Assembly (NCBI RefSeq): GCF_032190635.1
Contig: NZ_JAVLAS010000001.1
Span: 1,612,001-1,676,000, forward strand
DNA: 64,000 bases
Source: Levilactobacillus zymae
Lineage (GTDB): Bacteria > Bacillota > Bacilli > Lactobacillales > Lactobacillaceae
Direction: 5' to 3'
Translations under genes and position numbers: made by a program
Shown here: positions 1 to 7,207 of the stretch, in pieces
Position numbering within the stretch: the first letter of the stretch is position 1
How the letters are laid out: every line of letters starts with the position of its first letter
Notes under the pieces: model-generated
Databases searched by the model: none
What the model saw: the letters and a program-made list of their open reading frames with translations, nothing else
What the model was told of the DNA's origin: nothing

Positions 1-216
1 TTCTACCACGGCACACCGTTACAAACCGATTGGTTAAAAGACGGTGCGGCAGCCTTTACCTATACGGTTCTATGGAAGGCCGATGCCGCCGACGTGGTCA
101 ATATGCGCCAGACGCTCAAAACCTTGCAGGATAAATGGTTACGGAAATTGACCCCCTTCGACGACCGGGGCTATAACCACCGCCCCTTACGCTGGGCGTA
201 CGACAACCAAGATTAG
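1..216 (+). CDS. 3' end of an unrecognised gene (partial)
   Basis: The frame is open from the first base of the window and stops at TAG 214-216, so only the last 71 codons are visible. The fragment begins FYHGTPLQ and ends WAYDNQD. It is soluble-looking, rich in Trp, Asp and Lys, and shows no membrane segment and no motif that I recognise. The stop codon overlaps the AGGAG ribosome binding site of the acetyltransferase gene that starts nine bases later, so the two genes are probably cotranscribed. That the fragment is coding rests on its open frame, codon use and this spacing; no function can be proposed. Confidence 0.6.
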   Translation, partial: FYHGTPLQTDWLKDGAAAFTYTVLWKADAADVVNMRQTLKTLQDKWLRKLTPFDDRGYNHRPLRWAYDNQD

Positions 217-225
217 GAGACCCCC

Positions 226-894
226 ATGACAACCTTAAATACCAACTTTACCCCGATCGACATGGCCACCTGGCCGCGCCGGGAATACTTCTACTATTTT
301 ACTAAGATGGCGCCCATGGGCTTTACCGTGACGGTGACCTTAGACATTACCGCCACGCTGGCTTGGAGTCGGACCCACCACGTGAAGTTCAACGCCGTTT
401 ACCTCTATCTAATTAGTCGCTTATTAACGCGGCATCCCGAGTTTCGGGTGGTCCGTGAGTCTCAAACTCAGCAGCTGGTGATCTACGACGTGTTACATCC
501 CTCGTATACCGTGATCCACCCCGACCACACGATCTCTAACCTGTGGACGGCCTACGATCCGCTCTTTACCACCTTTTATCAAAACTATCTGACCGACCTG
601 GACCAGTACGGCGACGTTGCCGGTCCCATGCCCAAGGCCCCCCAGTCGGCTAATCTGTTTACCATTGGTAGCCTGCCTTGGTTGGACTTTACCAGTTACA
701 CCCCATTGCCCTTTACCCCTTTGACCACCTACACGCCGGTCTTCCAGGCCGGGAAGTTTACCACTTCAAACGACCAGACGACCTTGCCGCTATCCTTGAC
801 CGTCCACCACGCGGTTAGCGATGGCTATCAGGCCAGTGCCCTGTTAAATGAGCTGCAGGCCATGTGTCAGCAGCCCGCAACCTATCTAGGCTAG
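226..894 (+). CDS. Chloramphenicol acetyltransferase-like protein (CatA family)
   Basis: A 222-residue protein, close to the 210-220 of type A chloramphenicol acetyltransferases, which form trimers in the cytosol and move an acetyl group from acetyl-CoA to a drug hydroxyl. The family signature is near the C-terminus: HHAVSDGYQ at residues 194-202, with catalytic His195 and the structural Asp199 at the same numbers as in classical CAT enzymes; Ser replaces the usual Cys inside the motif. The N-terminal part (FYYFTKMAPMGFTVTVTLDIT) also follows the family. AGGAG lies seven bases before the ATG. Many lactobacilli carry such chromosomal genes without resistance, so the natural acceptor is unknown. 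The fold is confident, the substrate is not. Confidence 0.85.
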   Translation: MTTLNTNFTPIDMATWPRREYFYYFTKMAPMGFTVTVTLDITATLAWSRTHHVKFNAVYLYLISRLLTRHPEFRVVRESQTQQLVIYDVLHPSYTVIHPDHTISNLWTAYDPLFTTFYQNYLTDLDQYGDVAGPMPKAPQSANLFTIGSLPWLDFTSYTPLPFTPLTTYTPVFQAGKFTTSNDQTTLPLSLTVHHAVSDGYQASALLNELQAMCQQPATYLG

Positions 895-899
895 CTCAG

Positions 900-929
900 G
901 CGCCGTTTCCTATGAGAAACGGCGCTTTT
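900..929 (+). terminator. Intrinsic terminator after the acetyltransferase gene
   Basis: A perfect 10-bp stem (900-909 paired with 916-925) with a 6-base loop is followed by TTTT, six bases after the acetyltransferase stop codon. Confidence 0.85.
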
Positions 930-1050
930 GGGTCTATCGGAGAGTCAGTCATCATCTGACCATTGCTTTTGACCGCATTTTGGCGGTAAGGTGAAGGTAT
1001 CGGTGTTTGAGACGGAACACCCACTACGCTTAAAAAAGAAGGAATCTGTG

Positions 1051-1818
1051 ATGAAAGAACAAGCCATTGCCATTACCCGCGATCAATTAACCCTTCGGGG
1101 GACGTTAACCCGCCCAGACGCCCCGACCGATCGCCTCGCCATCTTGATGCACGGGTTCACGTCGAACCGGGGGATGACACCGGATCAGCTACTTTACCAA
1201 CTCAGTAACCAGCTCGTTGCCCACCAGATTGCCACGTTACGGTTCGACTTTAACGGTCACGGACAAAGCGACGGGCGCTTTCAGGACATGACCGTGGTTA
1301 ACGAGATTGCCGACGCGGAGGCGATCCTCCGGTATGCTCGCCACTTACCGACCAGCCATCACCTTTATTTAATGGGCCATTCACAGGGGGGCGTCGTCGC
1401 CAGCATGTTGGCCGGGCTTTATCCCGAAGACGTCCAACACGTGGTATTAATGGCCCCGGCGGCCACCTTAAAGACCGATGCGCAACGGGGCGTCCTGCAG
1501 GGCGTCACCTACGACCCCCACCACGTGCCGGACACGGTGCCAATTACGCTAGGGGAACACCTGGCCGTGGGGGGCGCCTATATTCGTTCGGCCCAGGTTC
1601 TCCCCATCTACGAAGTGGCGCAACGTTACACCGGTCCCGTGACCCTGCTGCACGGTGACCAGGACCAGGTAGTGGCCTTACAAGCTTCTGAGCACTACCG
1701 CGACGTTTACCCCAACGCCACCTTACACGTTTTACCGGGGGCCGATCACGGCTTCCACGGTGCCGCTCGCCAAATGGTGATCGACCTAGCCGTCCAAGCC
1801 GTGATGGCTGAAAAATAG
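1051..1818 (+). CDS. Alpha/beta hydrolase, cinnamoyl (feruloyl) esterase-like
   Basis: A 255-residue single-domain alpha/beta hydrolase. It closely resembles the lactobacillar cinnamoyl esterases (LJ0536 type), which release hydroxycinnamic acids such as ferulate from plant esters: shared blocks are HGFTSNRG, RFDFNGHG, GHSQGGVVASMLAGLYP, LMAPAATLK and PGADHGF. The catalytic triad is Ser111 (GHSQG), Asp205 (HGDQDQVV) and His233. The frame is open 20 codons further up (from 991), but GAAGGAAT lies just before the ATG at 1051, and family members begin here, so 1051 was chosen. No signal peptide, so it acts in the cytosol. It stands alone between two terminators. Substrate preference is inferred from resemblance only. 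Confidence 0.85.
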   Translation: MKEQAIAITRDQLTLRGTLTRPDAPTDRLAILMHGFTSNRGMTPDQLLYQLSNQLVAHQIATLRFDFNGHGQSDGRFQDMTVVNEIADAEAILRYARHLPTSHHLYLMGHSQGGVVASMLAGLYPEDVQHVVLMAPAATLKTDAQRGVLQGVTYDPHHVPDTVPITLGEHLAVGGAYIRSAQVLPIYEVAQRYTGPVTLLHGDQDQVVALQASEHYRDVYPNATLHVLPGADHGFHGAARQMVIDLAVQAVMAEK

Positions 1819-1828
1819 GTGGAACGCT

Positions 1829-1865
1829 AAACCGCCGCTTCCCGAGAACAGGAAGCGGCGGTTTT
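1829..1865. terminator. Bidirectional terminator between esterase and alcohol dehydrogenase
   Basis: A stem of about 13 bp (1829-1842 with 1851-1864, loop CGAGAACA) is flanked by A residues on the left and T residues on the right. It can serve both converging genes. Confidence 0.85.
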
Positions 1866-1887
1866 TCAATAGCATGAACGATGCAAT

Positions 1888-2931
1888 TTAGTCACTAACC
1901 ACGACAAACGACTTGATGGCCTCACGCTGAGCCATGGCTTGGTAGGCGGCGTCGATCTGATCCAACGAGAAGCTCTTGGTGAAGACCTTCCCGGGATTGA
2001 TTTGACCATCTAAAACGGCCTTAAGTAAGCGTTGCTTATCGTAGGTCGTCACGGAAGCGGGCCCGCCGGCTAAACTAAAGTTGTGGTAGAACGGAGCGGT
2101 CACGTCCATCTTGGTGGTGTGTGGTAAGCCGACCCGGCCAATCACGGCTCCCGGACGGCCAACCTGCATCGCCGTTTCGGTCGACAGTTCCGTGCCGACA
2201 CATTCGAGCACGGCATCGGCCCCGGCACCGTTGGTCAGCGCCATGATCTGCTTGACCGCGTCGTCACCTCTGTCGGCCACGTTAGCGGTCGCGCCAAATT
2301 CCTTGGCCAAAGCTTGCCGATCGGCGTGCCGACTGGTAGAGATGATTTGCTTAGCGCCCAACATCTTGGCAGCAATGATGGCACACTGACCCACGGCACC
2401 GTCACCCAAGACGACCACCGTGTCTCCGGCCTTGACGTGCGCGACCCGCGCGGCGTGGTAACCGGTGGCCATGACGTCGGCAAGGGTCAGCAAAGACTTT
2501 AACATGCCTTCGCTGTAATCGCTAGGCTGCCCCGGCACCTTGACTAAGGCCCATTGACCGTGTTGGAACCGCACGTATTCGGCTTGATTCCCGTTACTGA
2601 AGTTATCCGTGTGGGATTGGCACACGCCATCGAAGCCCGCGAGACAGGCCGGACAGTGGCCACAGCCGTGGGTGAACGGGGCGATGACGAAGTCGCCGGG
2701 TTTGACCGTGGTGATGGCGTCACCGACCGCATCCACGATCCCGATCGATTCGTGACCGGAGTTTTCGGAATCGGCGGCCTTGTCGTCTAATCCCCGGTAG
2801 GCCCAGAGGTCGGACCCACAGACACAGGCCCGCACCACGCGAATAATCACGTCGTCGGGTTGTTGGATCGTGGGTTTTTCGATCTCGTTGACTACCATTT
2901 GACCGGCTTTAGCAAAAACTGCTGCTTTCAT
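1888..2931 (-). CDS. Zinc-dependent alcohol dehydrogenase (MDR superfamily)
   Basis: 347 residues, the usual length of medium-chain zinc dehydrogenases, cytosolic enzymes that interconvert alcohols and aldehydes or ketones with NAD(P). The catalytic zinc ligands are Cys38, His60 and Glu61 (GHE). A second, structural zinc site is formed by Cys90, Cys93, Cys96 and Cys104 (GCGHCPACLAGFDGVC). The Rossmann glycine motif is GDGAVG at 176-181; the Ser and Arg after the second strand (STSRHADR) suggest NADP rather than NAD. GGGAGG lies about ten bases before the ATG. A MerR-type promoter lies upstream, which fits control by an aldehyde- or stress-sensing activator. The physiological substrate cannot be told. 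Confidence 0.9.
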   Translation of the reverse strand: MKAAVFAKAGQMVVNEIEKPTIQQPDDVIIRVVRACVCGSDLWAYRGLDDKAADSENSGHESIGIVDAVGDAITTVKPGDFVIAPFTHGCGHCPACLAGFDGVCQSHTDNFSNGNQAEYVRFQHGQWALVKVPGQPSDYSEGMLKSLLTLADVMATGYHAARVAHVKAGDTVVVLGDGAVGQCAIIAAKMLGAKQIISTSRHADRQALAKEFGATANVADRGDDAVKQIMALTNGAGADAVLECVGTELSTETAMQVGRPGAVIGRVGLPHTTKMDVTAPFYHNFSLAGGPASVTTYDKQRLLKAVLDGQINPGKVFTKSFSLDQIDAAYQAMAQREAIKSFVVVSD

Positions 2932-2964
2932 AGAAAAAATCCTCCCTTTAGGTTGATTAACTCA

Positions 2965-2995
2965 ATTATAAGGACTCGGGGTCCTCACCGGTAAA
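2965..2995 (-). promoter_or_regulatory. MerR-type promoter of the alcohol dehydrogenase gene
   Basis: On the minus strand TTTACC (2990-2995) and TATAAT (2965-2970) are separated by 19 bp. The spacer holds a perfect inverted repeat, AGGAC-N5-GTCCT (2971-2985). A long 19-bp spacer with a dyad inside it is the hallmark of promoters activated by MerR-family regulators, several of which control adh genes in Gram-positive bacteria. No merR gene is in the window. Confidence 0.6.
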
Positions 2996-3011
2996 TGCCC
3001 TTTAAGCATAT

Positions 3012-3034
3012 TGGTATGCTAAATGAACATACCA
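3012..3034. promoter_or_regulatory. Inverted repeat, possible second operator
   Basis: TGGTATG (3012-3018) and CATACCA (3028-3034) form a perfect 7-bp inverted repeat with nine bases between. An overlapping dyad, AGCATA-N4-TATGCT, covers 3005-3020. The site lies upstream of the adh promoter and before the divergent secreted-protein gene. No regulator can be assigned. Confidence 0.4.
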
Positions 3035-3198
3035 GCTACCGTTTAATTATAGCCGACTAATAGTTAAAAGTCCGTGAAAAGGCCTTCATTCCCGGTCGGC
3101 GCATTCATCGGCACCCGAGAACGCCCAGGATGACTAATTTCCCGTGAAGTCGCCTAACGGGCGTATACTAAGGTTAATTTATGGGGGAGGAATCTTAA

Positions 3199-3573
3199 AT
3201 GCAACTAAAACTCACGTTAGCTGGCCTGGGGCTGCTTGGCGGACTACTCGGTCTCACCGTTAGTGCCGTCCCCACGGCCGTCCAAGCAGCGACCTGGCGC
3301 ACCGGGACGCCCACGAAGGCCCGGGGCACGTGGCGCTACCGGCAGGGTAAAAAGCACTACACCGTCCGCATCAAGAAGACCGGCTTACGCTTCGTGAACA
3401 ACGGCCACACGGGGACTCAGGGGCGCTCCGCCCGGTACCGCTATCTGGGCGATCACACCTACCTGGTCAAGGAGCGTACCGCGCACACCAAGAAGTTCCG
3501 TCAGACGACCTTCAAACTCAAGGGCGGCGCACTCTACGTCCTGGGCCGAAAATACCAGCGGGTGGCGCATTAA
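3199..3573 (+). CDS. Small secreted basic protein, function unknown
   Basis: 124 residues. Residues 1-30 are a Sec signal peptide: a Lys, a Leu/Gly-rich hydrophobic stretch, then a VQA-A cleavage site. The mature protein of about 94 residues is strongly basic (many Arg, Lys and His) and has no cysteine and no recognised domain; its pattern (YRQGKKHYTVRIKKTGLRF, ending YVLGRKYQRVAH) looks like a compact beta-rich domain. GGGGGAGG precedes the ATG, and TATACT at 3164-3169 may be the -10 box. Small exported proteins of this kind are common in lactobacilli and mostly uncharacterised. Coding and export are likely; function is unknown. Confidence 0.75.
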   Translation: MQLKLTLAGLGLLGGLLGLTVSAVPTAVQAATWRTGTPTKARGTWRYRQGKKHYTVRIKKTGLRFVNNGHTGTQGRSARYRYLGDHTYLVKERTAHTKKFRQTTFKLKGGALYVLGRKYQRVAH

Positions 3574-3584
3574 CTGTGATGAGA

Positions 3585-3686
3585 GTGGGACAAAAGGCGT
3601 TCAGCGGAACTAGCTGCCTTTGGGCGCACGTTTCGACACCAAATATTCGGAGACGAAGACGAAAAGGAGTCTGAGACTTTTGTCCC
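3585..3686 (+). repeat. Intergenic repeat element, copy 1
   Basis: The element is bounded by a perfect 10-bp inverted repeat, GGGACAAAAG (3587-3596) and CTTTTGTCCC (3677-3686). Its core, from AGCTGCC to ATTCGGAGACG (about 3612-3655), recurs in the opposite orientation at 38727-38800 with few changes. A local hairpin can form from AAAGGC (3594-3599) and GCCTTT (3616-3621). No reading frame is seen. It could be a miniature inverted-repeat element or an RNA-forming repeat. Confidence 0.65.
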
Positions 3687-3771
3687 GGACCCTTTTGTTT
3701 TTACCCTGTGCGTCACCGGCTAGAAGTGCTACAGTAATGGCAGATCTCCGATAGAAAGAAGTCCTGTTCAC

Positions 3772-4620
3772 ATGTCATTGGTAACGCCCCTGGGACAACG
3801 CTTGACCTACGTTCACGACGGCCTGACGCTCCCCGTTTACCGGCACGGACCGGTTACGGGAGAAGCGGTCTTACTCCTCCACGGCTTCCCCGAAACGGCA
3901 GCCAGCTGGAACGCCGTGGTGACGCGGCTCACCGCAGCCGGGTATCAGACCTGGGTTCCCGTCATGCGCGGGTATGCGGCCACCGCGACCCCGGCGGGCC
4001 GGCAAGCCTACACCACGACTCATCTGGTGGGCGACCTGACCGCCCTAATCACTCACTTTCATCTCGCCCGCGTCCACGTGGTGGGTCACGACTGGGGCGG
4101 CTTTTTGGCGTGGAAACTCGCTCAGTTAGTTCCCGCTAAGCTCCGTTCCCTAACCATCCTTGCCACGCCCCATCCGTTAGCACTGGTCTGGGCGTACCGG
4201 CATTCGACCCAGCTGCTGAACAGTGCCTATATCGGCGCCTTTCAAGTACCCCGGATGGGCGACTGGTTAGCTTACCGGTTATTGCCGCACCAGCTCCGGT
4301 CTTCCGGGTTAAGCGCGACCGCCACCACCGCGTTACTGGCCGCCTTTCCTACCGCCGCGAGTTTGCGCGGTCCCGTGAACTGGTACCGCGGGATGCTGGT
4401 GCCCCATCAACCGACGGTCCCTGATCCGTTGATCCATGTGCCAACCACCTACGTTTGGGGTCGCCACGATCCGTTCTTGGGTGCGGCCGCGGCCCAGAAA
4501 ACCGCCGCGTTCGTGACGGCCGACTACCGGTTCGTGGTTCTGAACAGCGCCCACTGGTTACCGGAGGAACGCCCAGTGGCGACCAGTGCGGCCATCCTAG
4601 AACGTTTACAGCGGGCCTAA
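3772..4620 (+). CDS. Alpha/beta hydrolase, epoxide hydrolase-like
   Basis: 282 residues. The oxyanion-hole motif HGFPE (37-41) and the nucleophile motif GHDWGG with Asp107 place it with soluble epoxide hydrolases and haloalkane dehalogenases, which use Asp rather than Ser. A later Asp (WGRHDPF) and His (NSAHWLPEE) near the C-terminus complete the triad. A lid region with several Tyr residues lies between, as in enzymes that activate an epoxide oxygen. No signal peptide, so cytosolic. The ribosome binding site is weak (AAAGAAG). It is monocistronic, between the repeat element and a bidirectional terminator. The class is clear; the substrate is unknown. Confidence 0.85.
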   Translation: MSLVTPLGQRLTYVHDGLTLPVYRHGPVTGEAVLLLHGFPETAASWNAVVTRLTAAGYQTWVPVMRGYAATATPAGRQAYTTTHLVGDLTALITHFHLARVHVVGHDWGGFLAWKLAQLVPAKLRSLTILATPHPLALVWAYRHSTQLLNSAYIGAFQVPRMGDWLAYRLLPHQLRSSGLSATATTALLAAFPTAASLRGPVNWYRGMLVPHQPTVPDPLIHVPTTYVWGRHDPFLGAAAAQKTAAFVTADYRFVVLNSAHWLPEERPVATSAAILERLQRA

Positions 4621-4625
4621 GCCCA

Positions 4626-4674
4626 AAAAGAGTCCCCCCGACGACTAGTCATTAGCCGTTAGGGGGACTCTTTT
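4626..4674. terminator. Bidirectional terminator
   Basis: A 12-bp stem (4626-4637 with 4662-4673) has A residues on the left and TTTT on the right. It serves the hydrolase (+) and the small gene at 4710-4967 (-). The loop is long, about 24 bases. Confidence 0.75.
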
Positions 4675-4709
4675 GAGTCAATCAGTCGTCGCAAGGGACG
4701 ATCAACTCG

Positions 4710-4967
4710 TTAATTGGTGGCCTGGCGCTGAAAGAAATCGTGAATCTGTGCCAAAAACTGCCGTTCAAATGGGGCAGCGTAGTGCTGCTCACGCACGATT
4801 TTTCGAGCAGCGGTATTGGTCGCAACCTCCCCGTAAACAAAGTCGGCATCGCCCCGTGCATTACGGGGACGTTCGATTCGCGCCACCTGTCGGCCATCCC
4901 GGCGATCGACGGGCACGAAATAGTCGGCGCCGGCATGGTTGGCCACCAGATAGATCATTGTGGGCAT
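4710..4967 (-). CDS. Small hypothetical protein
   Basis: 85 residues, starting MPTMIYLVANHAGADYF. It is charged, with many Arg and Asp, and has no membrane segment and no signal peptide. I do not recognise the family. It is called a gene because GGGAGGAG lies about eight bases before the ATG, the frame has normal codon use, a terminator follows it, and the other frames here lack a ribosome binding site. The N-terminal beta-strand-like stretch and the alternating acidic and basic residues suggest a small cytosolic protein. It is convergent with the hydrolase gene and stands upstream of nothing else on this strand. Confidence 0.6.
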   Translation of the reverse strand: MPTMIYLVANHAGADYFVPVDRRDGRQVARIERPRNARGDADFVYGEVATNTAARKIVREQHYAAPFERQFLAQIHDFFQRQATN

Positions 4968-5076
4968 GGCCCCAGCTCCTCCCTGCTTCTTCTGGCTGGG
5001 TCTCTAGTAGACCACATCCGCGAGCGTTAGGCGACCTGGACGCCACCGCCAGATTAGTGACTTTCATAACCAACGC

Positions 5077-5113
5077 CAAAAACGCCTACCAGACACAATG
5101 GTCTGATAGGCGT
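5077..5113 (-). terminator. Terminator of ppaC
   Basis: On the minus strand a 13-bp stem (5113-5101 with 5094-5082) is followed by a run of T (complement of 5077-5081). Confidence 0.8.
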
Positions 5114-5138
5114 CGGATTAAACGTTAACGATTAACTT

Positions 5139-6074
5139 TTAGCCTTCGAAAGCGGCGGTCAATGGTGGGACCACTTGCTTCTTCCGGGAAACAACACCTG
5201 GTAAGCTAGCCCGGTTTTGCGCTAACTTCACGTTAAAGGCCTTTTCCACGGCAGCCCGAGTGGCATCGTCACCCACCACGATGAGTTCGGAGTCACTGGT
5301 CAAGACGTTGGTGGCCAAGGCGATGAACAGGTCGTAGCCCTTGTCGGCGTTTTCGGCAGCCATGGCCTTTTCTATGCCGGCTTGCCGGTCCAAGACGTCC
5401 TGTAAGTCAACCGTGTTGATTTGGTCGATCCGCACGCTCTTACCAGCCATGTCGAAGGACTTGGCATCGGCGTCGATCAATTCTTGGTCACTCTTAGCGG
5501 CCAAGTTAGTGCCGGCCTTTAACATCGCAATCCCGTAGCTTTGGACGTCGATGTCGGCGATTTCGGCTAATTCACGCACGGCTTCGCGGTCGACGTCGGT
5601 CGTGGTTGGCGACTTCAGGAGTAACGTATCCGAAATGATGGCGGATAACATCAAGCCCGCCAACTTCGCTGGGATTTCGATCTTAGCTTCGTTGAACATT
5701 TCCACTAAGATCGTGCTGCAGCAGCCCACGGGTTCGGCCCGGTAGTATAACGGGGCAGCCGTTTCGAAGTTACCAATCTTGTGGTGATCGACGACGGCGT
5801 CAACAGTGACTTGGTCGCGGTCGGCAACACTTTGTTGGGCTTCGTTGTGGTCGACCAACATCACGTGGTCGGTTTCGTTAGCCACCGTCTTGACAACCCG
5901 GGGAGCCGGTTCATCAAAGTGGTTTAACACGTAGTTAGTTTCCATGTTCGGATCGCCCAAGGCAACGGCTTCAACGTCTAAGCCCTTTTGGCTTTGGTAG
6001 TAAGCAAACGCCTTAGCCGCCACAATGGCGTCGGTGTCCGGGTTTTGGTGACCAAAAATCAATACTTTACTCAT
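5139..6074 (-). CDS. ppaC: Manganese-dependent inorganic pyrophosphatase (DHH family)
   Basis: 311 residues, the normal length of family II pyrophosphatases. The enzyme hydrolyses cytosolic pyrophosphate to phosphate and so pulls nucleic acid, protein and cofactor synthesis forward. All metal ligands known for the Bacillus subtilis enzyme are at the same positions: His9, Asp13 and Asp15 (GHQNPDTD), Asp75, the DHH motif with His97, and Asp149. The C-terminal SRKKQ substrate-binding motif is also present. AAAGGAG precedes the ATG. It follows the LysR gene by 38 bp on the same strand and ends in a strong terminator, so the two may be cotranscribed. Confidence 0.97.
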   Translation of the reverse strand: MSKVLIFGHQNPDTDAIVAAKAFAYYQSQKGLDVEAVALGDPNMETNYVLNHFDEPAPRVVKTVANETDHVMLVDHNEAQQSVADRDQVTVDAVVDHHKIGNFETAAPLYYRAEPVGCCSTILVEMFNEAKIEIPAKLAGLMLSAIISDTLLLKSPTTTDVDREAVRELAEIADIDVQSYGIAMLKAGTNLAAKSDQELIDADAKSFDMAGKSVRIDQINTVDLQDVLDRQAGIEKAMAAENADKGYDLFIALATNVLTSDSELIVVGDDATRAAVEKAFNVKLAQNRASLPGVVSRKKQVVPPLTAAFEG

Positions 6075-6112
6075 GGATAAAAACTCCTTTAACGAGATAG
6101 TTTGAATGGTGC

Positions 6113-7072
6113 TTAGTTGTTACGCAATTGTTTAAGCCGCGAGATATAGTCATCGGTATGCAAGTACCGGTCGAACTGGGCCAAAAAATGGCTAATTCGC
6201 GGGATCTCCGCCTTACCCTTGCGGAAGACAAAGGCTAAATCAAAGCGGATGTTGGGATCAAAATGGGCCGTCCAGGTTGTTGGTAAGGCCTCTTGACCGA
6301 TCATGAAAGAATTTGGGAGCGCCGTGGAAGCCAGGGTCTGCATCGAAAATTGCAACAACTGGGTTGGCGTGGTGAAGTTCGCCACACTCTTCGGAAAGTC
6401 GGCCAGCTGATTCTTATAGGCTTCGTGCAGCGTCTGGTTGAGGTAATACCCCTCCGGATACATGACCCAGGCTCCCGTCGTGGTGTCCTTAAACTTTACC
6501 CGGCGTTTCTTGGCCAACTGCTCATCGTGGTGGATGAACAGCAGGTCGTCGGAAATGATCTTCTTGGATTCGTAAGGCTTCCAATTCTTGATCGAATCGT
6601 CCGGCAGATACATGATGGCCAGGTCGATACGGTTGTTTTCCAGCTGCTCCCAAATCTCCTTACGCGTTAACATGTGAAAAGAAATCCGGATCCCTGGGTT
6701 ATTCTGGTACGACCGAATGGCAAAGTCTTCAAAGACCGCATCTTCAATCGAAGCCAGGAGTCCGATGTTAATTTCTCCTTGCGTGGCACTCGTGGCCTGC
6801 TGGATCTCATCGGTGGCTTGGTTCAGAATCCCGTAAATCTTATGGGTTGCCGCCAGCATGGTGTACCCGGCATCTGACAACCGCAACTTCTTCCCAACGG
6901 AATAGAACAACGGTGCCCCCACCGTACGCTCAAGCTTCTTGATCTGCTGGGTCAATGCGGGTTGGGTGATCCCCAAAATCTGAGCGGCCTGCGTATAGTT
7001 CATGGTCTCAGCCAACTGTAAAAAATACGTTAAGGTCTTGGAAGAAAAGATACTTTCCTGTTTCGTCTTCAT
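6113..7072 (-). CDS. LysR-family transcriptional regulator
   Basis: 319 residues. Residues about 12-70 form the winged helix-turn-helix typical of LysR proteins ([33 protein letters not shown]); the remaining 230 residues are the effector-binding, periplasmic-binding-protein-like domain. LysR proteins usually control a neighbouring gene and themselves in response to a small molecule. No divergent target exists here: parC lies upstream and ppaC downstream, all on the same strand. A good promoter with a palindrome near the transcription start lies just upstream, which suggests autoregulation. The effector is unknown. It could also be the regulator of ppaC, which follows 38 bp later, though that would be unusual. 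Confidence 0.93.
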   Translation of the reverse strand: MKTKQESIFSSKTLTYFLQLAETMNYTQAAQILGITQPALTQQIKKLERTVGAPLFYSVGKKLRLSDAGYTMLAATHKIYGILNQATDEIQQATSATQGEINIGLLASIEDAVFEDFAIRSYQNNPGIRISFHMLTRKEIWEQLENNRIDLAIMYLPDDSIKNWKPYESKKIISDDLLFIHHDEQLAKKRRVKFKDTTTGAWVMYPEGYYLNQTLHEAYKNQLADFPKSVANFTTPTQLLQFSMQTLASTALPNSFMIGQEALPTTWTAHFDPNIRFDLAFVFRKGKAEIPRISHFLAQFDRYLHTDDYISRLKQLRNN

Positions 7073-7125
7073 CGCGCTTACTCCTTATGACTGGGGTGCG
7101 AGGAACCTCGGCGCACTTATCAGTC

Positions 7126-7175
7126 TAATGGTTACCATTAATCATAATGATAGCCTGGATTTCGGGAAAGCGCAA
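7126..7175 (-). promoter_or_regulatory. Promoter and likely operator of the LysR gene
   Basis: On the minus strand TTGCGC (7170-7175), a 17-bp spacer and TATCAT (7147-7152) form a good promoter. A palindrome, TAATGGT-T-ACCATTA (7126-7140), falls at the expected transcription start. An operator in this place would block transcription, which fits negative autoregulation. Confidence 0.6.
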
Positions 7176-7207
7176 ATAATTCTGCTTATAAATACATTCA
7201 TGAACAC

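Noticed and set aside
4455..5128. Plus-strand frames of 66 and 151 codons
   Set aside because: They run through the hydrolase gene, the terminator at 4626-4674 and the antisense of the small minus-strand gene; Arg/Pro-rich shadow composition.
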